DNA of 64,000 nucleotides from Lachnospiraceae bacterium (lineage in GTDB: Bacteria > Bacillota > Clostridia > Lachnospirales > Lachnospiraceae), in NCBI GenBank assembly GCA_017553505.1, contig JAFZLD010000003.1, positions 62,001 to 126,000 of the forward strand, read 5' to 3'. This document shows, piece after piece, positions 40,390-48,449 of the stretch. The translations under genes and the position numbers were made by a program. Under the pieces are notes generated by a model. That model was not told where the DNA came from. It saw nothing but the letters and a program-made list of their open reading frames with translations, and searched no databases. How positions within the stretch are numbered: the stretch's first letter is position 1; each line of letters begins with the position of its first letter.

Positions 40390-40601
40390 CCACCCGGGAG
40401 CATCCGGTACATAATTAACTTCCAACTCAAACTAATAATCTTGGGAACGCGAATCAGGCTTAATCCCTTTTGCCGGGATTCGCAGCGGTTGCGGCGTACC
40501 GTCGCAACCACAGTTCTCAAAATCCAAACGGTTACCAATTTACAAATGCCAATATACTATACAAGGATTGCGGTTCTCGATGAGAGGATCGCTTTCTTTT
40601 T
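40369..40601 (+). ncRNA. Candidate iron-repressed structured small RNA
   Basis: About 233 bases from the predicted start to a terminator, with no ribosome site or credible frame. At 40441-40520 a clean three-way junction can be drawn: P1 TTGGGAAC / GTTCTCAA; P2 GCGAATC / GATTCGC; P3 GGTTGCGGCG / CGTCGCAACC with a TAC loop. The upstream DtxR-type operators suggest it is made when iron is scarce. It could be a trans-acting RNA like RyhB or FsrA, or a leader with a built-in terminator for the gene at 40651. It matches no riboswitch class that I know. Confidence 0.55.
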
Positions 40602-40602
40602 G
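40570..40602 (+). terminator. Terminator of the structured RNA
   Basis: Nine-base-pair stem GCGGTTCTC / GAGGATCGC-type pairing (40570-40578 with 40584-40592, two G-U pairs), loop GATGA, then TTTCTTTTT. It ends about 50 bases before the next gene. Confidence 0.75.
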
Positions 40603-40650
40603 CCTCAAAAACACATATAATGGTTACACAAAACTTTTGGAGGTATACGA

Positions 40651-41187
40651 ATGAAGAAAGCATTGGTAGTTGTGGATATGCAGGTGGATTTCACCACAGG
40701 GGCGCTTGAAAACGCCGAGGCTGTGAAGGTTATCCCCTCGATAGTTAAGAAAGTTAATGACGCGTTTGAGGCCGGCGAGGATGTTTTTTTTACCAGAGAT
40801 ACACACGCTGACAATTACATGGCGACAGAGGAAGGCAAGAATCTGCCGATTCCTCACTGCATAAAGGGCACCGCAGGCTGGGAAATCGTACCCGAGCTTA
40901 AAGCACTTTCCGAGAAACCCGGGGTAACAATCGTAGACAAGCCTGTTTTCGGCAGCGTATCTCTCGGTGAGCTGTTAAAAGAAAGAGCCGCATACGACGA
41001 GGTTGAACTTGTGGGCGTATGTACCGACATCTGCGTTATATCAAATGCCATGATTGTGCGCGCGTTCTTGCCCGATACACACGTGAAAGTAGACGCGAGT
41101 TGCTGCGCCGGGGTTACGGTAGAAAGCCACAAAAATGCGCTTGAAGCCATGAAAGTGTGCCAGGTCGAAGTAACAAATTTAATGTAA
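40651..41187 (+). CDS. Isochorismatase-family cysteine hydrolase, nicotinamidase-like
   Basis: A 178-residue cytoplasmic hydrolase. The catalytic Asp is in VVVDMQVDF, Lys in VDKPVFGS, and the nucleophilic Cys in VELVGVCTDICVISNAM. DTHADNYM and IPHCIKGTAGWEI resemble the metal and product loops of nicotinamidase PncA, so nicotinamide deamidation for NAD recycling is the most likely role. GGAGG site. The preceding terminator should separate it from the structured RNA unless read-through is regulated. Confidence 0.85.
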   Translation: MKKALVVVDMQVDFTTGALENAEAVKVIPSIVKKVNDAFEAGEDVFFTRDTHADNYMATEEGKNLPIPHCIKGTAGWEIVPELKALSEKPGVTIVDKPVFGSVSLGELLKERAAYDEVELVGVCTDICVISNAMIVRAFLPDTHVKVDASCCAGVTVESHKNALEAMKVCQVEVTNLM

Positions 41188-41274
41188 ATGGAAAAAACTA
41201 CCTAAACGGGTAGTGTTAAGTTACAAGCCTTCTGTTACTATTTATCCACGAAATGTGTAAATGGGAGGTAATAT

Positions 41275-41769
41275 ATGTCAGCGTATACTTTTGACAAGCT
41301 GCCCTCCACGGTGGAAGAATTCAAGGCATGTCCGTACTTAGACTTGAAGGACGCTCATAACACCTTCGCGATGTTTATTGTAGCCCTCGAGATTTTCGTA
41401 CAGAATCAGGAAGCCGGTATTGAATGTATCAACATTTTACGCGGTCCTGTTCCTATGTCACCGATGGATGTAAGCTTCTTAAAAGAAAGACTGTCTGACA
41501 AGAAGTATCTTCCGATGGTGTATTTAAATGGGGCTACGCCCGCCAATAACTATACACCGTCAGCTCCTCTTACGATTGTTACGAAAGAGGACCCTGCTCC
41601 GCAATATGCGGGGGGTGACAACTTTAGGCGAGTATTCGTTAAGCAGGAAGGATTTGATAATCCCCGCTATGCAACCTTCAGGTCAAAGGGAAATGACTGG
41701 TTCATCTATGAATACTCAGGAATTCTTATGAGTGTGAAAACACCGGCGAAAGAAGACCCATGGTCCTAA
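41275..41769 (+). CDS. Conserved hypothetical protein (possibly DUF6935)
   Basis: A 164-residue soluble protein beginning YTFDKLPSTVEEFKACPYLD, with MSPMDVSFLKERLSDKKYLP in the middle and FRSKGNDWFIYEYSGILMSVK near the end. It has the look of DUF6935, a small uncharacterised family of Firmicutes; that name is from memory. No catalytic residues stand out. GGAGG precedes the ATG, and a strong terminator follows. Confidence 0.55.
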   Translation: MSAYTFDKLPSTVEEFKACPYLDLKDAHNTFAMFIVALEIFVQNQEAGIECINILRGPVPMSPMDVSFLKERLSDKKYLPMVYLNGATPANNYTPSAPLTIVTKEDPAPQYAGGDNFRRVFVKQEGFDNPRYATFRSKGNDWFIYEYSGILMSVKTPAKEDPWS

Positions 41770-41798
41770 CTTTTCGCTTGTGTAAAAGGGATAACTGC

Positions 41799-41828
41799 CA
41801 CCGGCGACGCCGGTGGTGGTTTTTTTAT
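41799..41828 (+). terminator. Rho-independent terminator
   Basis: Stem CCACCGGC / GCCGGTGG with a GAC loop, followed by TGGTTTTTTT. Confidence 0.85.
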
Positions 41829-41830
41829 AC

Positions 41831-41848
41831 CCAAATCTTAAGATTTGG
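41831..41848. promoter_or_regulatory. Perfect 18-base palindrome before the blaI promoter
   Basis: CCAAATCTTAAGATTTGG, ending five bases before the -35 element. It could bind a dimeric regulator or be part of the preceding terminator region. Confidence 0.45.
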
Positions 41849-41853
41849 AGGGG

Positions 41854-41910
41854 TTGACATATTGGGTCTATCGGAGTAGACTAAAGACAAGTCGATTGCA
41901 ATAGACCAAT
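41854..41910 (+). promoter_or_regulatory. Promoter and probable BlaI operators
   Basis: TTGACA (41854-41859) and TAGACT (41877-41882) with a 17-base spacer. GTCTATCGGAGTAGAC covers the spacer and -10 as an inverted repeat. ATTGGGTCTAT (41861) and ATAGACCAAT (41901) form a wider pair. BlaI-type repressors usually bind such GAC/GTC dyads over their own promoter. Confidence 0.6.
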
Positions 41911-41942
41911 ATAGGAGGCTGCGGTAACGCAGGGAATAGGTT

Positions 41943-42305
41943 ATGGAACACGAGAAGCTGTTTGAAGGCGAATACAGATTTATGCAGGTGATATGGGAGA
42001 ATGCGCCGGTGAATTCGGGAAGGCTTGTGGAGCTGTGCGATAAGGCGTTCGGATGGAAGAAGTCCACTACATACACCATGATTAAGAAGATGACGGAGAA
42101 GGGGTACATTGAGAATAACAATGCCACGATAAGTGTGCTTATAGGCCGTGATCAGGCGGAGAAAGAAGCTACGGTTGACTTCGTGGACAAGACTTTTGGG
42201 GGCTCTTTCTTTGACATGTTCGCGGCTTTCTACGGCGGTAAGAAGATTTCCGAAGAGGAAGCGTTGGAGCTTAAGAAGCTCATAGACGAGTACAAGGAGA
42301 AGTGA
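41943..42305 (+). CDS. BlaI/MecI-family transcriptional repressor
   Basis: A 120-residue winged-helix repressor: FEGEYRFMQVIWENAPVNSGRLVELCDKAFGWKKSTTYTMIKKMTEKGYI is the DNA-binding half, followed by the helical dimer half, where BlaR1 proteases normally cut. It ends one base before the M56 sensor gene, the standard blaI-blaR pairing. No beta-lactamase gene is nearby, so the regulated response is probably cell-wall related. Ribosome site is weak (AGGG). Confidence 0.9.
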   Translation: MEHEKLFEGEYRFMQVIWENAPVNSGRLVELCDKAFGWKKSTTYTMIKKMTEKGYIENNNATISVLIGRDQAEKEATVDFVDKTFGGSFFDMFAAFYGGKKISEEEALELKKLIDEYKEK

Positions 42306-42306
42306 T

Positions 42307-43896
42307 ATGCGAGAATTGCTTAGTACTGTTTCAAAGATTTTTATAAGCTTTGCGCAAAAGAACATTTCGCTGTCGGTGGTGATAGTTGCCATCCTTCTCG
42401 GACGATTGCTGCTTAAGAAGTTTCCGAAGCGATATTCTTATCTTTTGTGGACCTGCCTCGGTGTGAGGGCATTGTTTGATTTGGGCCTTCACCTTAAGCT
42501 TCCTAAGTTCGGACTTCCGCACTCAGAGGCGGACGTAACCGAAACCATCAATTCCGCAGTGGCTGCGGGGCAGAAGTATATATTTGAGTTTGGTACCGTT
42601 GATAGATATGATGCGTCGGTTAAAGCTGCTTTGACCGCAAGAGATATCCTGCCGGGTGCGCTTTTTGCCATATGGGCGACGGGAATCCTTGCCATGGTGG
42701 CTTACGGCATAGCTAATTTCATAAAGGTTAAGAAAGTGACCGCGGTTTCTTTTAAAGAAAAGTCGGGACTGTATCGCTGCGACTACATCGAGTCGCCCAT
42801 CGCCTTCGGCTTCATTAAGCCGAGAGTATACGTTCCTTCGGATTGCGACGTGAACGCGATGCGCTTCGTAATAGAGCACGAGAAGACCCACATCAGGCGG
42901 GGAGACGTGTATTTTAAGCTGATTGCGTTTCTGATTCTTTCGGCATATTGGGTTAATCCCCTTGCCTGGGTCGCGTTTAAACTCTTTAACCTTGATATGG
43001 AACTTAGCTGCGACGAAGCAGTAATTCGTCGCGCCGGCTTAGAAAAGCGCGAGGAGTATTCAAGATGGCTTCTTTATTACTCCACCGAATCCCGCTTCGT
43101 AAGCCTTGCCCCCACAGCCTTCGGAGAAACCGATACGAAACGGAGGGTGAAGAACATAATGAAACTTAAAAAGAAGGGTATTATATCCACCATCGCAGGC
43201 GTAGTATTGCTCGCGGCGATATTGGTAGTATGCCTTGTAATAGCGCCGAGCGCGCAGGCGGAAGAGCGTGATGTAAGTGGTGCTGAGGCGGTTTCGGAGA
43301 ATGACGAGACGGCCAAAGAAGTAGTGACCGAAGACGTTTCCGGTGAGACTGTATCCGAGCAGAATGTGGAAACGCCGGCTGAGGCTGAAGATATAGAAGA
43401 CAGCATAACAGATAGCGCTCTCACTGAGAACGCTTCTTCCGACGATACTGAGACAGCTGAAGTCATTACCTGGACAAGTCCGTTTTCTGCTACGGCGGTG
43501 TATCATATCACGAGCCGGTTTGGCAACAGAAGCCCGGGCTCTGTAAGCGGAGAAATGTTGTATCATGGAGCGGTCGATTTTGCCGCGCCTAAAGGCACGG
43601 AACTTCTTGCAGCATGTGACGGAACAGTCGAGACTGCAGGTTGGGATGGCGAGAGAGGTTATGTGGTTGCTGTAAAAGTTAACGATGATATATTATACAG
43701 ATATGCCCATCTTGATGAAATCAAAGTTAAAGAAGGAGACCTAGTCAAAGCGGGAGACGTGGTAGCGACCGTCGGCACCTCCGGCGTATCGACAGGCCCT
43801 CACCTCCATCTCGAACTTAAGATAAATGGCAAATACGTCGATCCACTTAAATATATTCAGATTCCGGAGGATACAAGAGAATCATCGGGAGAATAA
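42307..43896 (+). CDS. BlaR1-like M56 membrane protease fused to an M23 peptidase domain
   Basis: A 529-residue protein. The N-terminal 315 residues are a BlaR1/MecR1-type membrane metalloprotease with about four helices and the zinc motif HEKTH (191-195) plus ELSCDEAVI. After the last helix (about 291-313) comes an acidic Thr/Glu/Ser-rich linker. Residues about 395-520 are an M23 (LytM) domain, with ligands H420, D424 and H499-x-H501 intact. BlaR1 proteins carry a penicillin-binding sensor at this place; here it is a potential peptidoglycan peptidase. The outside domain probably reads or cuts the wall, and the inside protease releases BlaI. Confidence 0.85.
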   Translation: MRELLSTVSKIFISFAQKNISLSVVIVAILLGRLLLKKFPKRYSYLLWTCLGVRALFDLGLHLKLPKFGLPHSEADVTETINSAVAAGQKYIFEFGTVDRYDASVKAALTARDILPGALFAIWATGILAMVAYGIANFIKVKKVTAVSFKEKSGLYRCDYIESPIAFGFIKPRVYVPSDCDVNAMRFVIEHEKTHIRRGDVYFKLIAFLILSAYWVNPLAWVAFKLFNLDMELSCDEAVIRRAGLEKREEYSRWLLYYSTESRFVSLAPTAFGETDTKRRVKNIMKLKKKGIISTIAGVVLLAAILVVCLVIAPSAQAEERDVSGAEAVSENDETAKEVVTEDVSGETVSEQNVETPAEAEDIEDSITDSALTENASSDDTETAEVITWTSPFSATAVYHITSRFGNRSPGSVSGEMLYHGAVDFAAPKGTELLAACDGTVETAGWDGERGYVVAVKVNDDILYRYAHLDEIKVKEGDLVKAGDVVATVGTSGVSTGPHLHLELKINGKYVDPLKYIQIPEDTRESSGE

Positions 43897-43920
43897 AAAC
43901 TTAATTATCAACTACAACAA

Positions 43921-43956
43921 AAAGGCCGTCGCGGCTTCACACGCGACGGCCTTAAC
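43921..43956. terminator. Shared terminator between convergent genes
   Basis: Stem AAGGCCGTCGCG / CGCGACGGCCTT, flanked by A and T runs, between the BlaR-like gene and the leftward purine permease gene. Confidence 0.85.
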
Positions 43957-43967
43957 TATGCCACTAA

Positions 43968-45392
43968 TTAAATAGCTACAAAGAACTTTACGATAAACAA
44001 AATCGACAAGATGTAAGTAAGAAGTGAAACTTCCTTAGCCTTACCGGTGCAGATTTTGATGAAGGAGTAGCTGATAAGCGCAAGGCCGATGCCGTGGCCG
44101 ATGGAACTGGAGATGGGCATTGCGATGAGCATGATAGCTACGGGGATAAGCTGCGCGGGATCTTTGAAGTCGATTTCTTTTAAGTTAGCAAGCATTAAGA
44201 ATCCTACATAAATAAGTGCGGAGGATGTAGCCGCTGCGGGGATGATGCCTGCGATGGGTGCGATGAACATGCAAAGAAGGAACATGATACCGGTGGTGAT
44301 GGCTGTAAGACCGGTACGTCCGCCTGCTTCAACGCCGGAAGCCGATTCAACGAATGTGGTAACGGTAGAGGTACCGGAAAGGGAACCTGCTACTGTGCCG
44401 ACAGCGTCGGCCAAAAGGGCTTCACGCATCTTGGGCATGTTGCCGTCTTTGTCAAGCATACCTGCACGGCTTGCGGTACCTACCAAAGTTCCGATGGTAT
44501 CGAACATATCGATGATGCAGAAGGTAATCACAAGTGTGATGATGGTAACCCATCCGATACTTACAAAGGTTGCAAAATCAAGCTTGAATAAAGTGGTCTC
44601 TGCCATGTCGGCAAAAGGAGGAAGGAACGAAGCGCTCTTAAGGCTTTCGAAAGGATTAACCTTAAGGAAGATTGCCTCGCCTGCCCAGTATACAACGGAA
44701 GCACCGAGCATACCGAAGAGCACTGCGCCTTTAACTTTCTTGTGCTCCAAACCGATGATTAAGAATAAGCCAAAGAAAATGGTTACAACTGTAAGAACCA
44801 TTACAGGAAATGCACTGCCCATGGAATCTGCAGCGGACTTAGCGGTAAGTGCGCCGAAGAAATCGCGCATAACGTATGAAGGACCGCCGTTCTCGCCGTA
44901 TACGCCTACATTAGAGCCAAAGCCGATGTTCATAAGCATCATACCGATTGCGGGTCCGATTCCGAGTCTGATGGGAAGCGGAATTGCCTCAACGATTTTC
45001 TCTCTTACATTAAGAACCGAAAGAACGATGAATACCACGCCTTCGATTAAGATAATGCAAAGTGCCGCTCTGAAGGACTGAAGATAGCTAAGTCCCGTAA
45101 TAGCAACGATGTTGGTGACAACAACGGCAAAGAAACTGTTAAGTCCCATACCGGGTGCCATCGCAAAGGGCTTGTTGGCAACAAGACCCATGAAGATTGT
45201 ACCGATTGCGGAAGCAATACAGGTAGCAAGGAATACGCCATTCCAAAGGTTACCGCCTTCGGCACCGAAACCGGTTAAGAGGTTAGGGTTAAGGGCAATG
45301 ATGTAAGCCATTGTCATGAACGTTGTAAGGCCGGCGATAATCTCGGTCCTTACGGTGGTGTTGTTTTCCTTGAGTTTAAAAAACTTTTCCAT
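43968..45392 (-). CDS. AzgA-type (NCS2) purine permease
   Basis: A 474-residue protein with 12-14 membrane helices. The family marks are RTEIIAGLTTFMTMAYIIALNP, PFAMAPGMGLNSFFA, and GTASRAGMLDKDG near the middle, typical of PbuG/PbuO/AdeP transporters for guanine, hypoxanthine or adenine. The ATG at 45392 follows GAGGAG and is preferred to an upstream start at 45443. I looked for a purine riboswitch in the leader and did not find its conserved core. Single-gene unit. Confidence 0.92.
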   Translation of the reverse strand: MEKFFKLKENNTTVRTEIIAGLTTFMTMAYIIALNPNLLTGFGAEGGNLWNGVFLATCIASAIGTIFMGLVANKPFAMAPGMGLNSFFAVVVTNIVAITGLSYLQSFRAALCIILIEGVVFIVLSVLNVREKIVEAIPLPIRLGIGPAIGMMLMNIGFGSNVGVYGENGGPSYVMRDFFGALTAKSAADSMGSAFPVMVLTVVTIFFGLFLIIGLEHKKVKGAVLFGMLGASVVYWAGEAIFLKVNPFESLKSASFLPPFADMAETTLFKLDFATFVSIGWVTIITLVITFCIIDMFDTIGTLVGTASRAGMLDKDGNMPKMREALLADAVGTVAGSLSGTSTVTTFVESASGVEAGGRTGLTAITTGIMFLLCMFIAPIAGIIPAAATSSALIYVGFLMLANLKEIDFKDPAQLIPVAIMLIAMPISSSIGHGIGLALISYSFIKICTGKAKEVSLLTYILSILFIVKFFVAI

Positions 45393-45590
45393 AAAAAGAA
45401 CTCCTCTCCGTAGAAATAAAATAAACGATATAACCTCTTGCAAAAAGGTTTATACCGTCTTGCAATTTATTTTCCCACAAAGGCATCTGTCCGTCAAGGA
45501 AGGAAAACACTTAACTGACAACTTTTATACCTCTTAGTGCCAATTTCTTACCACTTACCGAAAAAGCCTTTAAAACCGCGGTTTGTCATG

Positions 45591-45596
45591 TATAAT
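45591..45596 (+). promoter_or_regulatory. TATAAT element directly before the LytTR gene
   Basis: A perfect TATAAT ends seven bases before ATG 45603, so the transcript would begin at or within a base of the start codon. No ribosome site is present. A good -35 is not visible. Confidence 0.5.
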
Positions 45597-45602
45597 ACAA
45601 CC

Positions 45603-46058
45603 ATGAACAACTTTAAAGTTAAAATCGAAATCGATGAACAACTAAATGAAAGCGAAGTCGTCATCAGATGCAGAGAGGCGGACGAATCCGTTATCAAGCT
45701 TCAAAAGCTTATCTCGGCGGCATCTGACAACGGAGGACAGATAAGCTTCTTTAAGAACGATACAGAGTTTTTCCTCCCTTTGGATAACGTATTGTTCTTT
45801 GAAACGGACGGCGGCATTATAAGGGCCCATACCGCCGACGATGAATTTGATGTGAAGTTTAAACTGTACGAACTCGAAGAGAAGCTTCCGCGGAGCTTTG
45901 TAAGAGTTTCCAAATCGACGATACTTAACATTCGCAGGGTTTATTCGATTACCAGAAATCTTACCGGAGCAAGCAAGGTCGAATTCAGAGACAGTCACAA
46001 GATTGTCTATTGCTCCAGAAACTACTACAAATCACTTAAAGACAGCATGACACCATAA
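45603..46058 (+). CDS. LytTR-domain regulator, apparently leaderless
   Basis: A 151-residue protein: about 50 N-terminal residues with short strands (VKIEIDEQLNESEVVIRCRE), then a LytTR DNA-binding domain (LDNVLFFETDGGIIRAHTAD, LPRSFVRVSKSTILNIRRV, IVYCSRNYYKSLKDS). Stand-alone LytTR proteins of this kind are often paired with a small membrane protein that keeps them inactive, and the LiaF-like gene follows 11 bases later. No ribosome site precedes ATG 45603 or the alternative ATG 45588; the TATAAT just ahead suggests a leaderless message. Confidence 0.82.
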   Translation: MNNFKVKIEIDEQLNESEVVIRCREADESVIKLQKLISAASDNGGQISFFKNDTEFFLPLDNVLFFETDGGIIRAHTADDEFDVKFKLYELEEKLPRSFVRVSKSTILNIRRVYSITRNLTGASKVEFRDSHKIVYCSRNYYKSLKDSMTP

Positions 46059-46069
46059 GGAGAATATAT

Positions 46070-46786
46070 ATGACAAACAGAATCAGAAATTTGGTTACGG
46101 GCATCTTGCTCATACTCATTGCGACAGCATTGATACTTTGGAAACTTGGCAAGGTTACGCTTAACTTCTCAATCGCAGGCGTCGGCGGCTTTTGGCTCAT
46201 CGTTGCGATGGTGCTTGCGGCGTACGTAATTGCGGCTATAATCGATTTGAACTTTTCGTCGATTTTCTTCCCGCTTGCGATAATCGCTATTATCTTCAGA
46301 GCACCCCTTGGCATCACAGCGTTAAGCCCTTGGATTATTCTTATCGTGGCAGGTCTTCTTACGGCAGCTTATGAGAAGATATTTCCGGACCCTATGAAAA
46401 AAGAACTCGATCACGAATACGGTGACAACGGTGAGAGCGAACTTTCGGGCAAGACACTTTATCACGCAATCGCTTTCGGAGAATCTACCAAGTATATCCG
46501 CTCCGACTGTCTTGAAAAAGCAGGATTTAAAACAAGCTTCGGCGAGATGAGAGTTTATTTTGACAACGTATCCGTTCCTTACGGGGACCTTTCGGTTGCT
46601 ACCAAGACAACTTGTGGCGAGACCATTCTTTATATTCCCAGAGAGTGGGAGATTATCAATCGCGTAAGCGTTATTGCCGGCGATACAAGCTACGGCGGCG
46701 CAGAGCCTCAGGTGAGCGCAGGAAGCGTACGTTGTACCATTACCGGTAAGGTTCGTTGCGGCGAGCTCCGCATCGAGAGAATCTGA
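46070..46786 (+). CDS. LiaF-like membrane protein
   Basis: A 238-residue protein with four N-terminal membrane helices (about 8-26, 36-58, 65-80 and 85-102) and a beta-rich C-terminal domain of repeated strands (ESTKYIRSDCLEKAGFKTSFGEMRVYFDNV...), the layout of LiaF/VraT proteins. Those proteins inhibit cell-envelope sensors. Its link to the LytTR gene in front (AAGGAG site, 11-base gap) suggests it controls that regulator. Confidence 0.78.
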   Translation: MTNRIRNLVTGILLILIATALILWKLGKVTLNFSIAGVGGFWLIVAMVLAAYVIAAIIDLNFSSIFFPLAIIAIIFRAPLGITALSPWIILIVAGLLTAAYEKIFPDPMKKELDHEYGDNGESELSGKTLYHAIAFGESTKYIRSDCLEKAGFKTSFGEMRVYFDNVSVPYGDLSVATKTTCGETILYIPREWEIINRVSVIAGDTSYGGAEPQVSAGSVRCTITGKVRCGELRIERI

Positions 46787-46795
46787 CGATAATTG

Positions 46796-46823
46796 AAGGG
46801 TCATGGCGACATGGCCCTTTTGT
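46796..46823 (+). terminator. Terminator of the LytTR/LiaF-like pair
   Basis: Stem AGGGTCATG / CATGGCCCT with a GCGA loop, followed by TTTTG. Confidence 0.75.
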
Positions 46824-46906
46824 TATGTTTAAAAAGAAACCGAATCGTGATACAATAAATCTCACGTGGGTGACACGAAAAGATTTCTTTTTACAAGGAG
46901 ACAATC

Positions 46907-47245
46907 ATGAAAATAGATTTTGATGCTATTCCCGAAGAAAGACTTGAGCACTTCAAGGACGGCGAGGGCTGCCTTGTGGCCAAGAGATATATTGATGATT
47001 CCGTAACGATTCTTAACGGATATCTTGAGAAAGGTTCCTCTATCGGAATGCACGGACACATCGGTTCTACCGAGACGGTTTACGTGTTTAAGGGCGTGGG
47101 CAAGATGATTTGCGACGGTGTGGAAGAGCCTATGACTGCGGGTTCTGTAAGCTACTGCCCCGAGGGACACACTCACAGCCTTGTAAACACAGGCGATGAA
47201 CCACTTTATTTTATGGGAGTTGTACCTAAGGTTAATGGAAATTGA
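46907..47245 (+). CDS. Cupin-domain protein
   Basis: A 112-residue single cupin barrel: SSIGMHGHIGSTETVYVFKGVGKMICDG is motif 1 (two His and Glu as metal ligands) and YCPEGHTHSLVNTGDEPL is motif 2 (His). Such small cupins act as isomerases, sensors or metal-binding proteins; the substrate is unknown. AAGGAG before the ATG. The end overlaps the next gene by 11 bases, so the two are translated together. Confidence 0.88.
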   Translation: MKIDFDAIPEERLEHFKDGEGCLVAKRYIDDSVTILNGYLEKGSSIGMHGHIGSTETVYVFKGVGKMICDGVEEPMTAGSVSYCPEGHTHSLVNTGDEPLYFMGVVPKVNGN

Positions 47246-47789
47246 GTATACGATAGAAAAGAGCCACAGGCGCACGCTTTCAATGGAAGTTAAGCCTGAC
47301 GGCACTGTTATGATAAAGGCTCCAAAGTTTGTGTCGGATGCCGAGATTGGGCGATTTGTAAGTTCGCGCTCGGACTGGATAGAGAAGACCGTTAAGAAGG
47401 TTCTTGTAAAGAACGCGGGACTTTCCGAGGTCGAGCGTATGACGGATACGGAGCTCAGAGTTTTAAAAAGAAAAGCGCGTGCCATGATTATGCCTCTTGT
47501 CGAAGAGTATGCGGACCTTATGGGAGTTACTTACGGCACTGTAAGTATTCGCGCTCAGAAGACCCGCTGGGGCAGCTGCTCGAGCAAGGGAAATCTGAAT
47601 TTTAACTGCCTTCTGGCACTCTGCCCCGAAGGCGTAATGCGTTATGTGGTGGTGCATGAGTTAAGCCACAGGCGCCATATGAATCACTCGAAAACATTCT
47701 GGAGCATGGTGGAAGAATACATGCCCGATTACAAAGAACAGAAACTGTATCTTAAGAGAAACGGCGACTTGCTGATGGCGAGGCTGTAG
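47235..47789 (+). CDS. YgjP/DUF45-type zinc metallopeptidase
   Basis: A 184-residue protein of the M48-related YgjP family: the long N-terminal helix/strand part, RWGSCSSKGNLNFNCLLALCP, then VHELSHRRHMNHSKTFWSMV with HELSH as the zinc site and Lys-Tyr-Leu near the end. Homologues have been linked with nucleotide or protein hydrolysis, and the function is not settled. The start lies inside the cupin gene; the alternative ATG at 47196 is too deep within it. Confidence 0.85.
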   Translation: MEIEYTIEKSHRRTLSMEVKPDGTVMIKAPKFVSDAEIGRFVSSRSDWIEKTVKKVLVKNAGLSEVERMTDTELRVLKRKARAMIMPLVEEYADLMGVTYGTVSIRAQKTRWGSCSSKGNLNFNCLLALCPEGVMRYVVVHELSHRRHMNHSKTFWSMVEEYMPDYKEQKLYLKRNGDLLMARL

Positions 47790-47816
47790 GGATACGTATC
47801 TTAAGGGGAGGGTACT

Positions 47817-48383
47817 ATGAGTAAGATTAAAGTTACGAACAATTCCAAACTGGTGTTGGGCTTCACGCTTTTATGCGCCATTACTCTTATAATCAATTAC
47901 GCTACGGGAGGAGTCAGCAACAGGCTTTTGTTCAGTGTCTACAGGGCACCGCTTACCAATCCTCTTACGTACATCAGATTTTTCGGCCATGTGCTCGGCC
48001 ATGCGAATTTTGAGCATTTTATCGGTAACATTATGCTTATTGTGGTGGTAGGTCCCATGCTGGAAGAAAAGTACGGCGCTAAGGACCTGCTTACAATAAT
48101 GCTTATTTCAGCCTTTGTCACAGGGCTTATTCACTTTATCTTCTTTCCCGGAATTCAGCTTCTCGGGGCCAGCGGCATCGTGTTTACGTTTATCCTTCTG
48201 GCTTCTTTTACCGGATACAAGGGTGGCAATATTCCGCTTACTTTTATCGTGGTGGCTGTGCTTTATATCGGCAATGAAGTATATCAGGGACTTTTCGTTA
48301 AGGATAATGTTGCCAATCTTATGCACATAATCGGCGGACTTGTGGGCGCTTTCTTTGGCTTCATTCTCAACAAAAATAAATAA
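47817..48383 (+). CDS. Rhomboid-family intramembrane serine protease
   Basis: A 188-residue protein with six membrane helices. The family pattern is complete: HANFEHFIGNIMLI in helix 2 (H and N), LLGASGIVFTFI in helix 4 (catalytic Ser in GASG), and NLMHIIGGLVGAFFGF in helix 6 (catalytic His). It would cleave membrane proteins near the outer face of their helices. AGGGGAGGG before ATG. It follows the YgjP-like gene by 27 bases. Confidence 0.9.
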   Translation: MSKIKVTNNSKLVLGFTLLCAITLIINYATGGVSNRLLFSVYRAPLTNPLTYIRFFGHVLGHANFEHFIGNIMLIVVVGPMLEEKYGAKDLLTIMLISAFVTGLIHFIFFPGIQLLGASGIVFTFILLASFTGYKGGNIPLTFIVVAVLYIGNEVYQGLFVKDNVANLMHIIGGLVGAFFGFILNKNK

Positions 48384-48449
48384 TTCAACATTTGACAGAT
48401 TTGTGCTATATTGTATACGGGGAAACTCGTTGAGAACGGAGACAGCGCG

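Noticed and set aside
40554-40617. 24-codon frame (MPIYYTRIAV...) inside the structured RNA
   Set aside because: No ribosome site, and it overlaps the terminator hairpin; coincidence is more likely.
45393-45590. Purine riboswitch upstream of the AzgA-type permease
   Set aside because: I looked on the minus strand for the conserved three-way junction core and found no match.
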